The translations under genes were made by a program, and so were the position numbers. DNA of 59,547 bases from an uncultured Aquimarina sp. (GTDB lineage Bacteria; Bacteroidota; Bacteroidia; Flavobacteriales; Flavobacteriaceae). Within the stretch, counting starts at the first letter, position 1, and each line of letters begins with the position of its first letter. The DNA lies in the NCBI RefSeq assembly GCF_947500065.1, contig NZ_CANMQT010000018.1:1-59547 (forward strand). Direction: 5' to 3'. The notes under the pieces were generated by a model. It did no database searches and was not told where the DNA came from. It saw only the letters and a list, made by a program, of their open reading frames with translations. Shown here piece by piece: positions 43,662 to 50,561 of the stretch.

Positions 43662-43970
43662 TAAGTGTAAAAAATTAGTTATTGATCAGTGAGAAATTAT
43701 AATTAATTCAAAAATGAACTATGCTTTTTGTCATATCTCCATTTTACATTCACAAATCTAATTCAAATAAAATTATTTTCCTCACCACACGTTATAATCT
43801 TTCAATTCCTTTATTTTTGTCGAAACGTACAAAAAAATCATATTAGGATGAACATGTATCAATTTCATTCGTCCTTATTAATAAGGAACTCTTTTAAACG
43901 TTATGAAAATAACTATTTACAGTTTCTTATGGAAGAACTATGATTTTTATTAATTTTCAAAATACAGACA
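43662..43970. other. Intergenic region between cysteine desulfurase and a lipoprotein gene
   Basis: This 309-bp gap has two perfect -7-type elements: TATTTTTG on + (43812-43819), about 150 bases upstream of the GTG at 43971, and CAAATCTA (43753-43760), which reads TAGATTTG on - toward the desulfurase. A 31-codon frame (43848-43943) has a start 28 bases after the first element but no recognisable content. No hairpin was seen. Confidence 0.4.
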
Positions 43971-45101
43971 GTGAAAAAGCTTTTATATATTTTTATTTTT
44001 TTGGTGGTAGCTTCTTGTGATGATGGTGATATTATCGTTACTAGTTTTGAATTTGAAGATGTTGATCTTCAATTATGTGAAGGAGCAAATACTAATGAGT
44101 TTGTTTTCTTTAAAATAAATACATCCGTAAATGAAGCCATTTCTTATAACTTTATTGATGCCAGATATTCTTCTACAACTCCTACAGAAAGTGATATAAT
44201 TATTGACCTAGAAGATTCTGATAATAGCTTAATCTATAGACAATTTAACAATTCTATTACTGCCGATTACTACTGTAGTAATATTCCTGATGCCAATATC
44301 ACAGTAACAGATGAACTTTTAAGCGTAAGTGGTCAGGCTACTATCATAAATCAAATAGTTAGTGAGGATGATAATGACGGACTAGAATCTACTGAAGAAT
44401 CTCCAAACGCAATTGACCCAGAGGCAGACCCTGATGGTGATGGAGTTCCAAATTATCTGGATGATGATATGGCTAACCCTGCTATTGGAAATACAGATGC
44501 AGTTGGAGATGATCCAGGAATCGAAGATGGATACAATCATGATGATGATTTTATCCCAAGTTTTAAAGATCAGGATGATGATAACGACAATGTTTTAACT
44601 AGCGTAGAGTTACCAAATGATGATCCAAATGATGATAGTTTTTTAGACACCGATGAAGATGGTACTCCTAATTATATTGATCCTGATGATGATGGAGATA
44701 ATATTGCTACTTTAGATGAAGATGTTGATGGAAATGGAAGTCCTAGAGATGATGATTCTGATAATGATGGTATCCCAAATTATCTGGATGACGATGACGA
44801 TGGAGATGGAATTCTAACCAAAGAAGAAGACACCAATAACAATAATAACCCCTTAGATGATGACGAGGATGGTGATGGCATCCCTAATTACCTAGACACT
44901 GACGAGGCAGATGATGCCGCTAACATAAATATGGAAAACCCTTCTATATTAGACAACACTGTAATTACTGTTTTTAGAACGACATTAACAATTGATAATC
45001 TTGTTCTAAACGAAGAGAATGATCAATTTGATAGTAATCAATTTTCTTTTGGCTTTAGAGATGAAACTATTTCTATAACTACTGAAAAAAATGAAGATTA
45101 A
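43971..45101 (+). CDS. Lipoprotein with Asp-rich, thrombospondin-3-like repeats
   Basis: The protein (376 residues) starts at GTG 43971 with a lipoprotein signal (K-K-L-L-Y-I-F-I-F-L-V-V-A-S-C; Cys16). An N-terminal domain of ~115 residues (D-L-Q-L-C-E-G-A-N-T-N-E-F-V-F-F) is followed by a stretch of about 170 residues with repeats of the form D-x-D-x-D-G-x-x-N-Y-x-D (D-P-D-G-D-G-V-P-N-Y-L-D-D-D, E-D-G-T-P-N-Y-I-D-P-D), as in calcium-binding thrombospondin type 3 repeats, then a short C-terminal domain. It is probably lipid-anchored. The following gene resembles it without the repeats. Confidence 0.8.
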   Translation: MKKLLYIFIFLVVASCDDGDIIVTSFEFEDVDLQLCEGANTNEFVFFKINTSVNEAISYNFIDARYSSTTPTESDIIIDLEDSDNSLIYRQFNNSITADYYCSNIPDANITVTDELLSVSGQATIINQIVSEDDNDGLESTEESPNAIDPEADPDGDGVPNYLDDDMANPAIGNTDAVGDDPGIEDGYNHDDDFIPSFKDQDDDNDNVLTSVELPNDDPNDDSFLDTDEDGTPNYIDPDDDGDNIATLDEDVDGNGSPRDDDSDNDGIPNYLDDDDDGDGILTKEEDTNNNNNPLDDDEDGDGIPNYLDTDEADDAANINMENPSILDNTVITVFRTTLTIDNLVLNEENDQFDSNQFSFGFRDETISITTEKNED

Positions 45102-45102
45102 T

Positions 45103-45657
45103 ATGATAAAAATACATAAACTCGGTTTTTTATTCCTCATTCTATCCATAATGAGTTGTAGTGAAGGTGATGTTATAGAGATTGATGTAGATAATTTTAA
45201 TGGAGATCTCCAAAACTGTGCTAACGAAAACGATAATACTTTTGTCTTTTTTGTAATTGATCAAGACATTAATAGATCATTATCTGTTAATTTCACTGAT
45301 AACAATTTTGAAATTAACCCAGTGGTGGTTGCCGATATCTCTCTGGACGAACCTACAGTAATCACCTTAAACACTTCCAATAATCAGTTTCTTTATAGAG
45401 AATTCAATACTGTAATTAATGGAGATGAATATTTTTGTAACAGTATTCCTGTCAGTAATGTCAGTGTTACCCAAGAATTAGTTAGTTCTAATGGGACTGC
45501 AGAAATCAGCTATGCTGTAACTGATGACTCTGATCCAACAGCGACTATTTACTCTAGAACTATTATCCTAAAAGACATCACCTTAGAAGGAAATGGTATT
45601 GCGCTAAGAAAAGAGTCACTACGACTAGGTTCGGATAATATTACGATCCCTAATTAA
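45103..45657 (+). CDS. Lipoprotein paralogue without Asp-rich repeats
   Basis: The protein has 184 residues from this ATG (188 from an ATG at 45091). The signal ends in S-I-M-S-C, a lipobox Cys. The N-terminal part (E-G-D-V-I-E-I-D-V-D, then D-L-Q-N-C-A-N-E-N-D-N-T-F-V-F-F) is clearly related to the preceding gene, and the end (T-I-Y-S-R-T-I-I-L-K-D-I) matches the preceding gene's C-terminal segment. It looks like a tandem duplicate lacking the repeat insert. It starts right after the stop of its neighbour, so translation is probably coupled. Confidence 0.8.
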   Translation: MIKIHKLGFLFLILSIMSCSEGDVIEIDVDNFNGDLQNCANENDNTFVFFVIDQDINRSLSVNFTDNNFEINPVVVADISLDEPTVITLNTSNNQFLYREFNTVINGDEYFCNSIPVSNVSVTQELVSSNGTAEISYAVTDDSDPTATIYSRTIILKDITLEGNGIALRKESLRLGSDNITIPN

Positions 45658-45661
45658 AGAA

Positions 45662-46213
45662 TCAGTTTTTAGGGTTTTGGATAATATAAATTTCCATAGC
45701 TCCAAGACCATATTTTTTATAATCTGCATCAGAGACACGAACATTATCGTATCTACCAAACAGGTAACGTAGTTCTTCCTTAAGAACACCTTGCCCTACT
45801 CCATGAATAAACACTACACTAGGAATCCGTTTATTAATCGCAAAATCTAATTGTCTTTTTGCTGTATCCAATTGGAAAGTAACTATTTCATGGTTTGACA
45901 TTCCTTTCGTGGATTTTATTAATTTATGGATATGAAGATCCACTTCCATCGGAGGTATACTCCTCTCTTTAGGCTTTGGCGTCGGTCTTTTAGGTTTCTT
46001 TTTAAAAACTTCTTTTTCCTGAAGATTTTGTTCCACTTCTTCATAGGATGGAACAATTAAACTATCAGATTCTTCTTTAACCAATTCATGAGCTAAAAAT
46101 GTTATATCAAATCCATCATTAGATTCTATAGTGACCTCATTTCCTTTAATAGAAATAACATTACCCGTAATTGGTTCGTCTAACACAGAAACTATATCTC
46201 CTATTTTAATCAT
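45662..46213 (-). CDS. DUF2027/Smr-domain protein
   Basis: The protein (183 residues) has an N-terminal beta-barrel-like part (I-G-D-I-V-S-V-L-D-E-P-I-T-G-N-V), a charged linker and a C-terminal Smr domain with V-D-L-H-I-H-K-L and F-I-H-G-V-G-Q-G-V-L-K-E-E-L. Smr domains are nucleases related to the MutS2 end; the conserved L-D-x-H and H-G-x-G motifs are present here in slightly altered form. It converges with the lipoproteins and is followed by a small membrane-protein gene, likely one unit. Confidence 0.85.
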   Translation of the reverse strand: MIKIGDIVSVLDEPITGNVISIKGNEVTIESNDGFDITFLAHELVKEESDSLIVPSYEEVEQNLQEKEVFKKKPKRPTPKPKERSIPPMEVDLHIHKLIKSTKGMSNHEIVTFQLDTAKRQLDFAINKRIPSVVFIHGVGQGVLKEELRYLFGRYDNVRVSDADYKKYGLGAMEIYIIQNPKN

Positions 46214-46219
46214 ATTCCT

Positions 46220-46441
46220 CTATTCTTCTTCCTGATAATTTTCATGAGTATCTTCATTACTTTCTGTAAATCTAGATGACAACGAAGTATTTACCAAAAA
46301 TAATCCGGTCATCAAAAGAACTATCCCACCACTCTGCATATAATAATTCTTTGTAGCGGATCCTATTTCGGAAATTAATAAAATAGCTCCTGTAGCAATC
46401 AAAAGAAAACTAATTATTTTTTTCAACTTTGTTTTATTCAT
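46220..46441 (-). CDS. Small two-helix membrane protein
   Basis: The protein (73 residues) has two membrane helices (about 8-24 and 35-52) and an acidic tail. No family is recognised. It starts just upstream of the Smr gene (6-base gap) and probably shares its mRNA. A TACTTTTG element on the - strand (46453-46446) is only 4 bases from the ATG, suggesting a leaderless message. Confidence 0.65.
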   Translation of the reverse strand: MNKTKLKKIISFLLIATGAILLISEIGSATKNYYMQSGGIVLLMTGLFLVNTSLSSRFTESNEDTHENYQEEE

Positions 46442-46442
46442 T

Positions 46443-46820
46443 ATGCAAAAGTATCAAATTATAGATTTTTTCTACACATTAATTTTTGGAATAAGCAATT
46501 TCCGTATATTGTGGGGCGTAATTAAAAAAAAACGTTTGGAAAAGTACATGTTTCCCTGTCTAAATAAAAAGCTATTTGGTGTAGATTGTTTAGGATGTGG
46601 TTTACAAAGATCAATTGCACTCCTACTTAAAGGAGAATTTGTAGCAGCTTTCCAAATGTATCCAGCAATATATCCTTTGCTTACCCTTCTTTTTTTCTTG
46701 GGGTTTAATTTTTTTATTAAATTTAAATATGATTCACTTATCAAAGTGAGTTTAACAATCATAACTGTGCTTACAATAGTTGTAAGCTATCTAATCAAAA
46801 TGAAATTCATTTTTAACTAA
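46443..46820 (+). CDS. DUF2752 membrane protein
   Basis: The protein (125 residues from the first ATG) has the DUF2752 signature F-P-C-L-N-K-K-L-F-G-V-D-C-L-G-C-G-L-Q-R-S followed by two membrane helices. The first ATG (46443) is one base away from the divergent start at 46441 and overlaps that gene's -7 element. A start at TTG 46536 (giving M-E-K-Y-M-F-P-C-L-N) or ATG 46548 would match the usual family start better. Function is unknown. A second DUF2752 gene lies at 47498. Confidence 0.8.
   Translation: MQKYQIIDFFYTLIFGISNFRILWGVIKKKRLEKYMFPCLNKKLFGVDCLGCGLQRSIALLLKGEFVAAFQMYPAIYPLLTLLFFLGFNFFIKFKYDSLIKVSLTIITVLTIVVSYLIKMKFIFN
46446..46453 (-). promoter_or_regulatory. -7 element abutting a start codon (TACTTTTG on the - strand)
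   Basis: CAAAAGTA on the + strand reads TACTTTTG on -, a perfect TAnnTTTG. Only CATA separates it from the ATG of the small membrane-protein gene at 46441, so transcription should begin at or within a base or two of the start codon. No -33 TTG is clear. Confidence 0.5.
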
Positions 46821-46831
46821 TCAACTATTTT

Positions 46832-47149
46832 ATGGAAAAACAAACGTTACCTAACTCCACCCTAATTTTAGTATTTGGTATTTTATCTATTCTAGGATGT
46901 TGCTGTTATGGAGTACTAGGTCTTATCTTCGGTATAGTGGCCTTGGTTCTTGCCAAAAAGGCTGCAGCATTATACACAGAAAGCCCTGAACTATATGACG
47001 GGTATAATAATGTGAAAACCGGAAAAATACTAGCATTAATTGGTGTAATTCTTAGTGCCATTTATCTGATATTTGTTGTAATCATGTTCGCAACTATAGG
47101 CTATGATGGTTATATGGAAATGATTCAGGAACAAATGGGTCAATACTAA
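46832..47149 (+). CDS. CCC-motif membrane protein
   Basis: The protein (105 residues) has two or three membrane helices. The three-Cys motif is in L-G-C-C-C-Y-G near residue 22, followed by V-L-G-L-I-F-G-I-V-A-L. The family is frequent in Bacteroidota and resembles CD225-type small membrane proteins. It is 11 bases after the DUF2752 stop, and a hairpin separates it from the next gene. Confidence 0.78.
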   Translation: MEKQTLPNSTLILVFGILSILGCCCYGVLGLIFGIVALVLAKKAAALYTESPELYDGYNNVKTGKILALIGVILSAIYLIFVVIMFATIGYDGYMEMIQEQMGQY

Positions 47150-47170
47150 ATTCAATAAAAATTTAACTTT

Positions 47171-47204
47171 TACATACTACCTTTTTCCTAAAAGGTAGTA
47201 TGTA
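47171..47204 (+). terminator. Perfect 15-bp hairpin, terminator-like
   Basis: TACATACTACCTTTT (47171-47185) pairs exactly with AAAAGGTAGTATGTA (47190-47204) around a TCCT loop, followed by a T-rich stretch. It is between the CCC-motif and CD225-like genes. It may end transcription of the first pair or weaken it before the second pair. Confidence 0.8.
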
Positions 47205-47232
47205 TTTATTTTAATAAAACCATTTTAAACAT

Positions 47233-47511
47233 ATGGAAGTTAATCAACCAAAACCCAACAACTACTTAGCTTTAGCTATTATTTCTACAATTTTATGCTG
47301 TATAGTTACTGGGATCGTAAGCATTATCTACTCAACTCAGGTAAACACAAAATACGATGCCGGAGATTATGAAGGAGCTGTTACAGCATCGAAAAATGCC
47401 AAATTATGGGGACTTATAGGAATTATTGGAGGAATTGCCGTTTGGGTAGTTGTTTTCTTAATATGGGGAGTAGCCTTATTTAGCATATTTAATGCTAATG
47501 GAAATTTCTAA
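47233..47511 (+). CDS. CD225/dispanin-like small membrane protein
   Basis: The protein (92 residues) has two membrane helices (about 11-31 and 57-85). The intervening loop reads S-T-Q-V-N-T-K-Y-D-A-G-D-Y-E-G-A-V-T-A-S-K-N-A-K-L-W-G, the pattern of the CD225/dispanin family (Y-x-x-G-D-x-x-x-A, S-x-x-A-K). Bacterial roles are unknown. Its end overlaps the next gene's start. Confidence 0.8.
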   Translation: MEVNQPKPNNYLALAIISTILCCIVTGIVSIIYSTQVNTKYDAGDYEGAVTASKNAKLWGLIGIIGGIAVWVVVFLIWGVALFSIFNANGNF

Positions 47512-47932
47512 AAAAACAAAATATACATATTTAAAATATGGGTATTTTCTAGCAATTGTACCCGTATTTTTTTTGTTACGATACTATTATCTTAATGATC
47601 CAGAATTAAATACAGGTGGAGGATTTTTTCCTAGTTGTATTTTTCATTCGCTTACAGGATATCATTGTCCTGGCTGTGGGAGTCAACGAGCTATCCATGA
47701 TTTATTAAATGGTCACATATTTCAGGCATTACAGCATAATATATTACTTGTAATACTTGCTATAGTTTTAGGATTAAAAAGCTACTACTATATCGCAAAA
47801 AAAATCTTTAATAAAAACGTAAAAGATTGGACATACAACAAGTATCTAACTTATGCTATTCTAATTATAATAATTTCATATTGGATTTTACGTAATATAA
47901 ATAGCACTCCTTTTTGCTATTTAGCTCCATAA
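47498..47932 (+). CDS. DUF2752 membrane protein, second copy
   Basis: The protein (144 residues from this ATG; another ATG is at 47492) has an N-terminal helix, then F-F-P-S-C-I-F-H-S-L-T-G-Y-H-C-P-G-C-G-S-Q-R-A-I-H and two more helices, fitting DUF2752. It overlaps the CD225-like gene by 14 bases. The two DUF2752 genes in this cluster are not close copies; this one has an extra N-terminal helix. Confidence 0.8.
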   Translation: MEISKKTKYTYLKYGYFLAIVPVFFLLRYYYLNDPELNTGGGFFPSCIFHSLTGYHCPGCGSQRAIHDLLNGHIFQALQHNILLVILAIVLGLKSYYYIAKKIFNKNVKDWTYNKYLTYAILIIIISYWILRNINSTPFCYLAP

Positions 47933-47941
47933 GAATAAAAA

Positions 47942-47985
47942 AAATGTCATTGACAAAATATTTCATCAATGACATTTACTATTTA
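47942..47985. terminator. Hairpin terminator between convergent genes
   Basis: AAATGTCATTGA (47942-47953) pairs exactly with TCAATGACATTT (47966-47977) around a 12-base loop. It separates the DUF2752 gene (+) from ornithine aminotransferase (-) and could act on both strands. Confidence 0.75.
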
Positions 47986-48000
47986 AAAAGGAATAGAAAA

Positions 48001-49281
48001 TTACACTTCAAATTCCTTAAGAGTCTTAGTTATAATCGAAACACACTCTAATAATTGTTCTCTGGTCATTACTAATGGTGGTGCAAAACGAATGATATTA
48101 CCATGTGTTGGTTTCGCTAATAATCCATTTTCTTTTAGTGCAACACATATATTCCAGGCGGTTTCACTATCTTCATCATCATTGATTACAATTGCATTTA
48201 GCAATCCTTTACCACGAACCAAATTAACAATGTTAGATGTCTTAATATATTTATCAAGTTCTGATCTAAATAATTGCCCTAGTTCATCTGCATTTTCTGC
48301 TAGTTTCTCATCTCTTACAACCTCTAAAGCTGCCACTGCCACAGCTGCCGCAACTGGATTTCCTCCAAAAGTACTTCCGTGGTTACCTGGTTTAATAACT
48401 TCCATGATATGATCATCTGCTAATACACCAGAAACAGGATAAGCTCCTCCACTTAAGGCTTTACCTAAAATCAATACATCTGGTTTAACATCTGGTGTAC
48501 CAGAACAATTCTTGTCACTACAAGAACAATTACCACACGTAGCCAGTAACCTACCCGTTCTTGCGATTCCGGTTTGAACTTCATCAGCAATGAATAATAC
48601 TCCGTGTTTTTCACATAATGCCTTAGCTTTTGACAAATAATCTCCAGCAGGCACATATACTCCAGCTTCACCTTGTATTGGTTCTACTAAAAACCCTGCT
48701 ACATTCTTATTATTTTCTAAAGCCTCTTCTAATGCTTTTAGATTATCGTATTCGATTTTTATAAATCCAGCGGTGTATGGTCCAAAATTCTTACGAGCTA
48801 CAGGATCATTGGAAAAAGAAATAATAGTAGTCGTTCTCCCGTGAAAATTATTTTCACACACTATAATCTGTGCTTCATTTTCTGGCGTACCTTTTTTCTC
48901 ATATGCCCATTTTCTACAAAGCTTCAATGCAGTTTCTACAGCTTCTGCACCAGTATTCATTGGTAGTAACTTGTCAAAACCAAAATACTCCGAAGCAAAT
49001 TTTTCATATGCTCCTAACTTATCATTATAAAATGCACGAGAAGTAAGCGTTAATGTCTGTGCTTGCTCCATCATTGCACCTACAATTTTAGGATGACAAT
49101 GTCCTTGATTAACCGCAGAATATGCACTTAGGAAATCATAATATTTCTTTCCTTCTACATCCCATACATATACACCTTCTCCTTTATTCAGAACTACTGG
49201 TAAAGGGTGATAGTTATGAGCTCCATACTTGTTCTCTAAATCGATTGCTTGTTGAGAAGTTAATTTTTCTAAAACAGCCAT
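48001..49281 (-). CDS. rocD: Ornithine aminotransferase (ornithine-oxo-acid transaminase)
   Basis: The protein (426 residues) transfers the delta-amino group of ornithine to 2-oxoglutarate, making glutamate semialdehyde, a step of arginine/proline use. The PLP Lys lies in L-I-L-G-K-A-L-S-G-G; other class III signatures are M-N-T-G-A-E-A-V-E-T-A, I-A-D-E-V-Q-T-G-I-A-R-T-G and G-S-T-F-G-G-N-P-V-A. Just before the Lys strand there is an insert with five cysteines (C-G-N-C-S-C-S-D-K-N-C-S-G). The insert may be a lineage trait; its effect is unknown. No pathway neighbours are present. Confidence 0.92.
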   Translation of the reverse strand: MAVLEKLTSQQAIDLENKYGAHNYHPLPVVLNKGEGVYVWDVEGKKYYDFLSAYSAVNQGHCHPKIVGAMMEQAQTLTLTSRAFYNDKLGAYEKFASEYFGFDKLLPMNTGAEAVETALKLCRKWAYEKKGTPENEAQIIVCENNFHGRTTTIISFSNDPVARKNFGPYTAGFIKIEYDNLKALEEALENNKNVAGFLVEPIQGEAGVYVPAGDYLSKAKALCEKHGVLFIADEVQTGIARTGRLLATCGNCSCSDKNCSGTPDVKPDVLILGKALSGGAYPVSGVLADDHIMEVIKPGNHGSTFGGNPVAAAVAVAALEVVRDEKLAENADELGQLFRSELDKYIKTSNIVNLVRGKGLLNAIVINDDEDSETAWNICVALKENGLLAKPTHGNIIRFAPPLVMTREQLLECVSIITKTLKEFEV

Positions 49282-49515
49282 TTTTAATAATTTAAATTGA
49301 TAAAATAACCATTCCTTCTGTACCTTTATCCTTTCGAAAAGACTCGAAAATTCAGCGTGGGAGAGAAATCATCCCTAAGAGAATTGCAAAATTACTAAAT
49401 CTTTATTGATTATTTAATTTTAGAGTCTAGAATACATTCTATTTTTAATTATTCAAAATAATAGGGCCCTTTTATTAAATTTCAATAATTCGGAAAGTGC
49501 AAATGCTACAATTGT

Positions 49516-49899
49516 TTATCCTACTTTTCCTGCTAATGATGAAATTTGTAATTCTAATCTTTTAATTTCTCTTAGCAGTGCATTCTTATCCATTTGCATC
49601 CAGGAGAACAGCTTTAGCATTCCTGTTATCATAATACAGAAAAATCCAGCAGCACTCCATTTTATTAACTCATTAGTATCATCAGTACTTAAAAACTGAA
49701 TTAGACAATATATAAAAAGTCCAAATACTAATAGGTTTACAACAAACATCATAATAATAACCCAACTATTTCTAGTTTTGAAAAGCCCTCCTACCATTTC
49801 CAATAGGTTTTGTTCATCCAAGTCGTCATAAAACTTAGCTTCTTCTTGAGTTAATGTTTCTTTAATTAATTTATCAATATCATTCATATCATTTTTCAT
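49516..49899 (-). CDS. DUF6768-type membrane protein next to an ECF sigma factor
   Basis: The protein (127 residues) starts M-N-D-I-D-K-L-I-K-E-T-L and has E-E-A-K-F-Y-D-D-L, two membrane helices (about 46-67 and 79-98) and a helical tail. This matches my memory of the DUF6768 family, which is paired with sigma factors in Bacteroidota. It overlaps the sigma gene by 11 bases. The usual anti-sigma zinc motif (H-x3-C-x2-C) is not seen. It may hold the sigma factor at the membrane, but this is inferred from the pairing. Confidence 0.7.
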   Translation of the reverse strand: MKNDMNDIDKLIKETLTQEEAKFYDDLDEQNLLEMVGGLFKTRNSWVIIMMFVVNLLVFGLFIYCLIQFLSTDDTNELIKWSAAGFFCIMITGMLKLFSWMQMDKNALLREIKRLELQISSLAGKVG

Positions 49900-50446
49900 A
49901 ATTTCTATTTTTTAGAATTAATTTTAATTTCTCTCTAGCATTAAATAGCCGAGACTTAACAGTTCCCGCAGAAATCTGTATAATTTCACTTATTTCTTTA
50001 ATACTATACTCTTCTATATAAAAAAGGTTAAGCACCAGTTGTTGATTATAAGGCAACTTTTTTATTGTTTTTTTCAACAACAGTATGGCATCTGGATTCT
50101 CATAATTACTTTCTTTATCAGAAGTGGTAGCGCTTATTTTATAGCTATTAAGATGTTCCAATTCTTTTTTTTGCTTCCTTAAATAATTAATAGCATTTCT
50201 GGTTACAATAGTCAATGCCCAACTTCCAAAACTATTGGTATCCTTCAACTCAGATATCTTTCCTAATATGGTACTCCAACTATCTTGAACTATATCTTTA
50301 GAAATTTCTCTATCACCAGTATACCAATAGGCATGTTTACATAATTTAGCATGCCATCGTTTCACAAGAATTGCTGCAGCTTTCTTGCTTCCGGATTGGT
50401 ATTGCATTACCAACAAAGAATCAAATGTTTTATTGGTGTTTATCAT
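49889..50446 (-). CDS. ECF-type RNA polymerase sigma factor
   Basis: The protein (185 residues) has sigma region 2 (A-Y-W-Y-T-G-D-R-E-I-S-K-D-I-V-Q-D-S-W, about 38-58, and S-W-A-L-T-I-V-T-R-N-A-I-N-Y-L) and region 4 (L-P-Y-N-Q-Q-L-V-L-N-L-F-Y, then E-I-S-E-I-I-Q-I-S-A-G-T-V-K-S-R-L). Both core regions are present and no extra domain is fused. It directs RNA polymerase to a small regulon, likely controlled by the overlapping membrane protein. It is divergent from rlmD. Confidence 0.9.
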   Translation of the reverse strand: MINTNKTFDSLLVMQYQSGSKKAAAILVKRWHAKLCKHAYWYTGDREISKDIVQDSWSTILGKISELKDTNSFGSWALTIVTRNAINYLRKQKKELEHLNSYKISATTSDKESNYENPDAILLLKKTIKKLPYNQQLVLNLFYIEEYSIKEISEIIQISAGTVKSRLFNAREKLKLILKNRNYEK

Positions 50447-50549
50447 AACGACCTTTATAATATAGACGTAGAAATTAAAATTAGGTTCATTTTTTTATTT
50501 CTTTTCACAAGATATTTTGAATAATTAATAAGTATATGCTTTCTATTCT

Positions 50550-50557
50550 TATTTTTG
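50550..50557 (+). promoter_or_regulatory. -7 element abutting the rlmD start (TATTTTTG)
   Basis: TATTTTTG ends 4 bases before the ATG of rlmD (CGCT between them). Transcription would begin at or next to the A of the start codon. The sequence around it (TTTTTGCGCTATGG) resembles that before the methyltransferase at 54428. Confidence 0.55.
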
Positions 50558-50561
50558 CGCT

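Noticed and set aside
43848..43943. Possible 31-codon gene after a -7 element
   Set aside because: No recognisable family, no clear ribosome-binding signal, and the length is within chance for AT-rich DNA. Kept only as a note in the intergenic entry.
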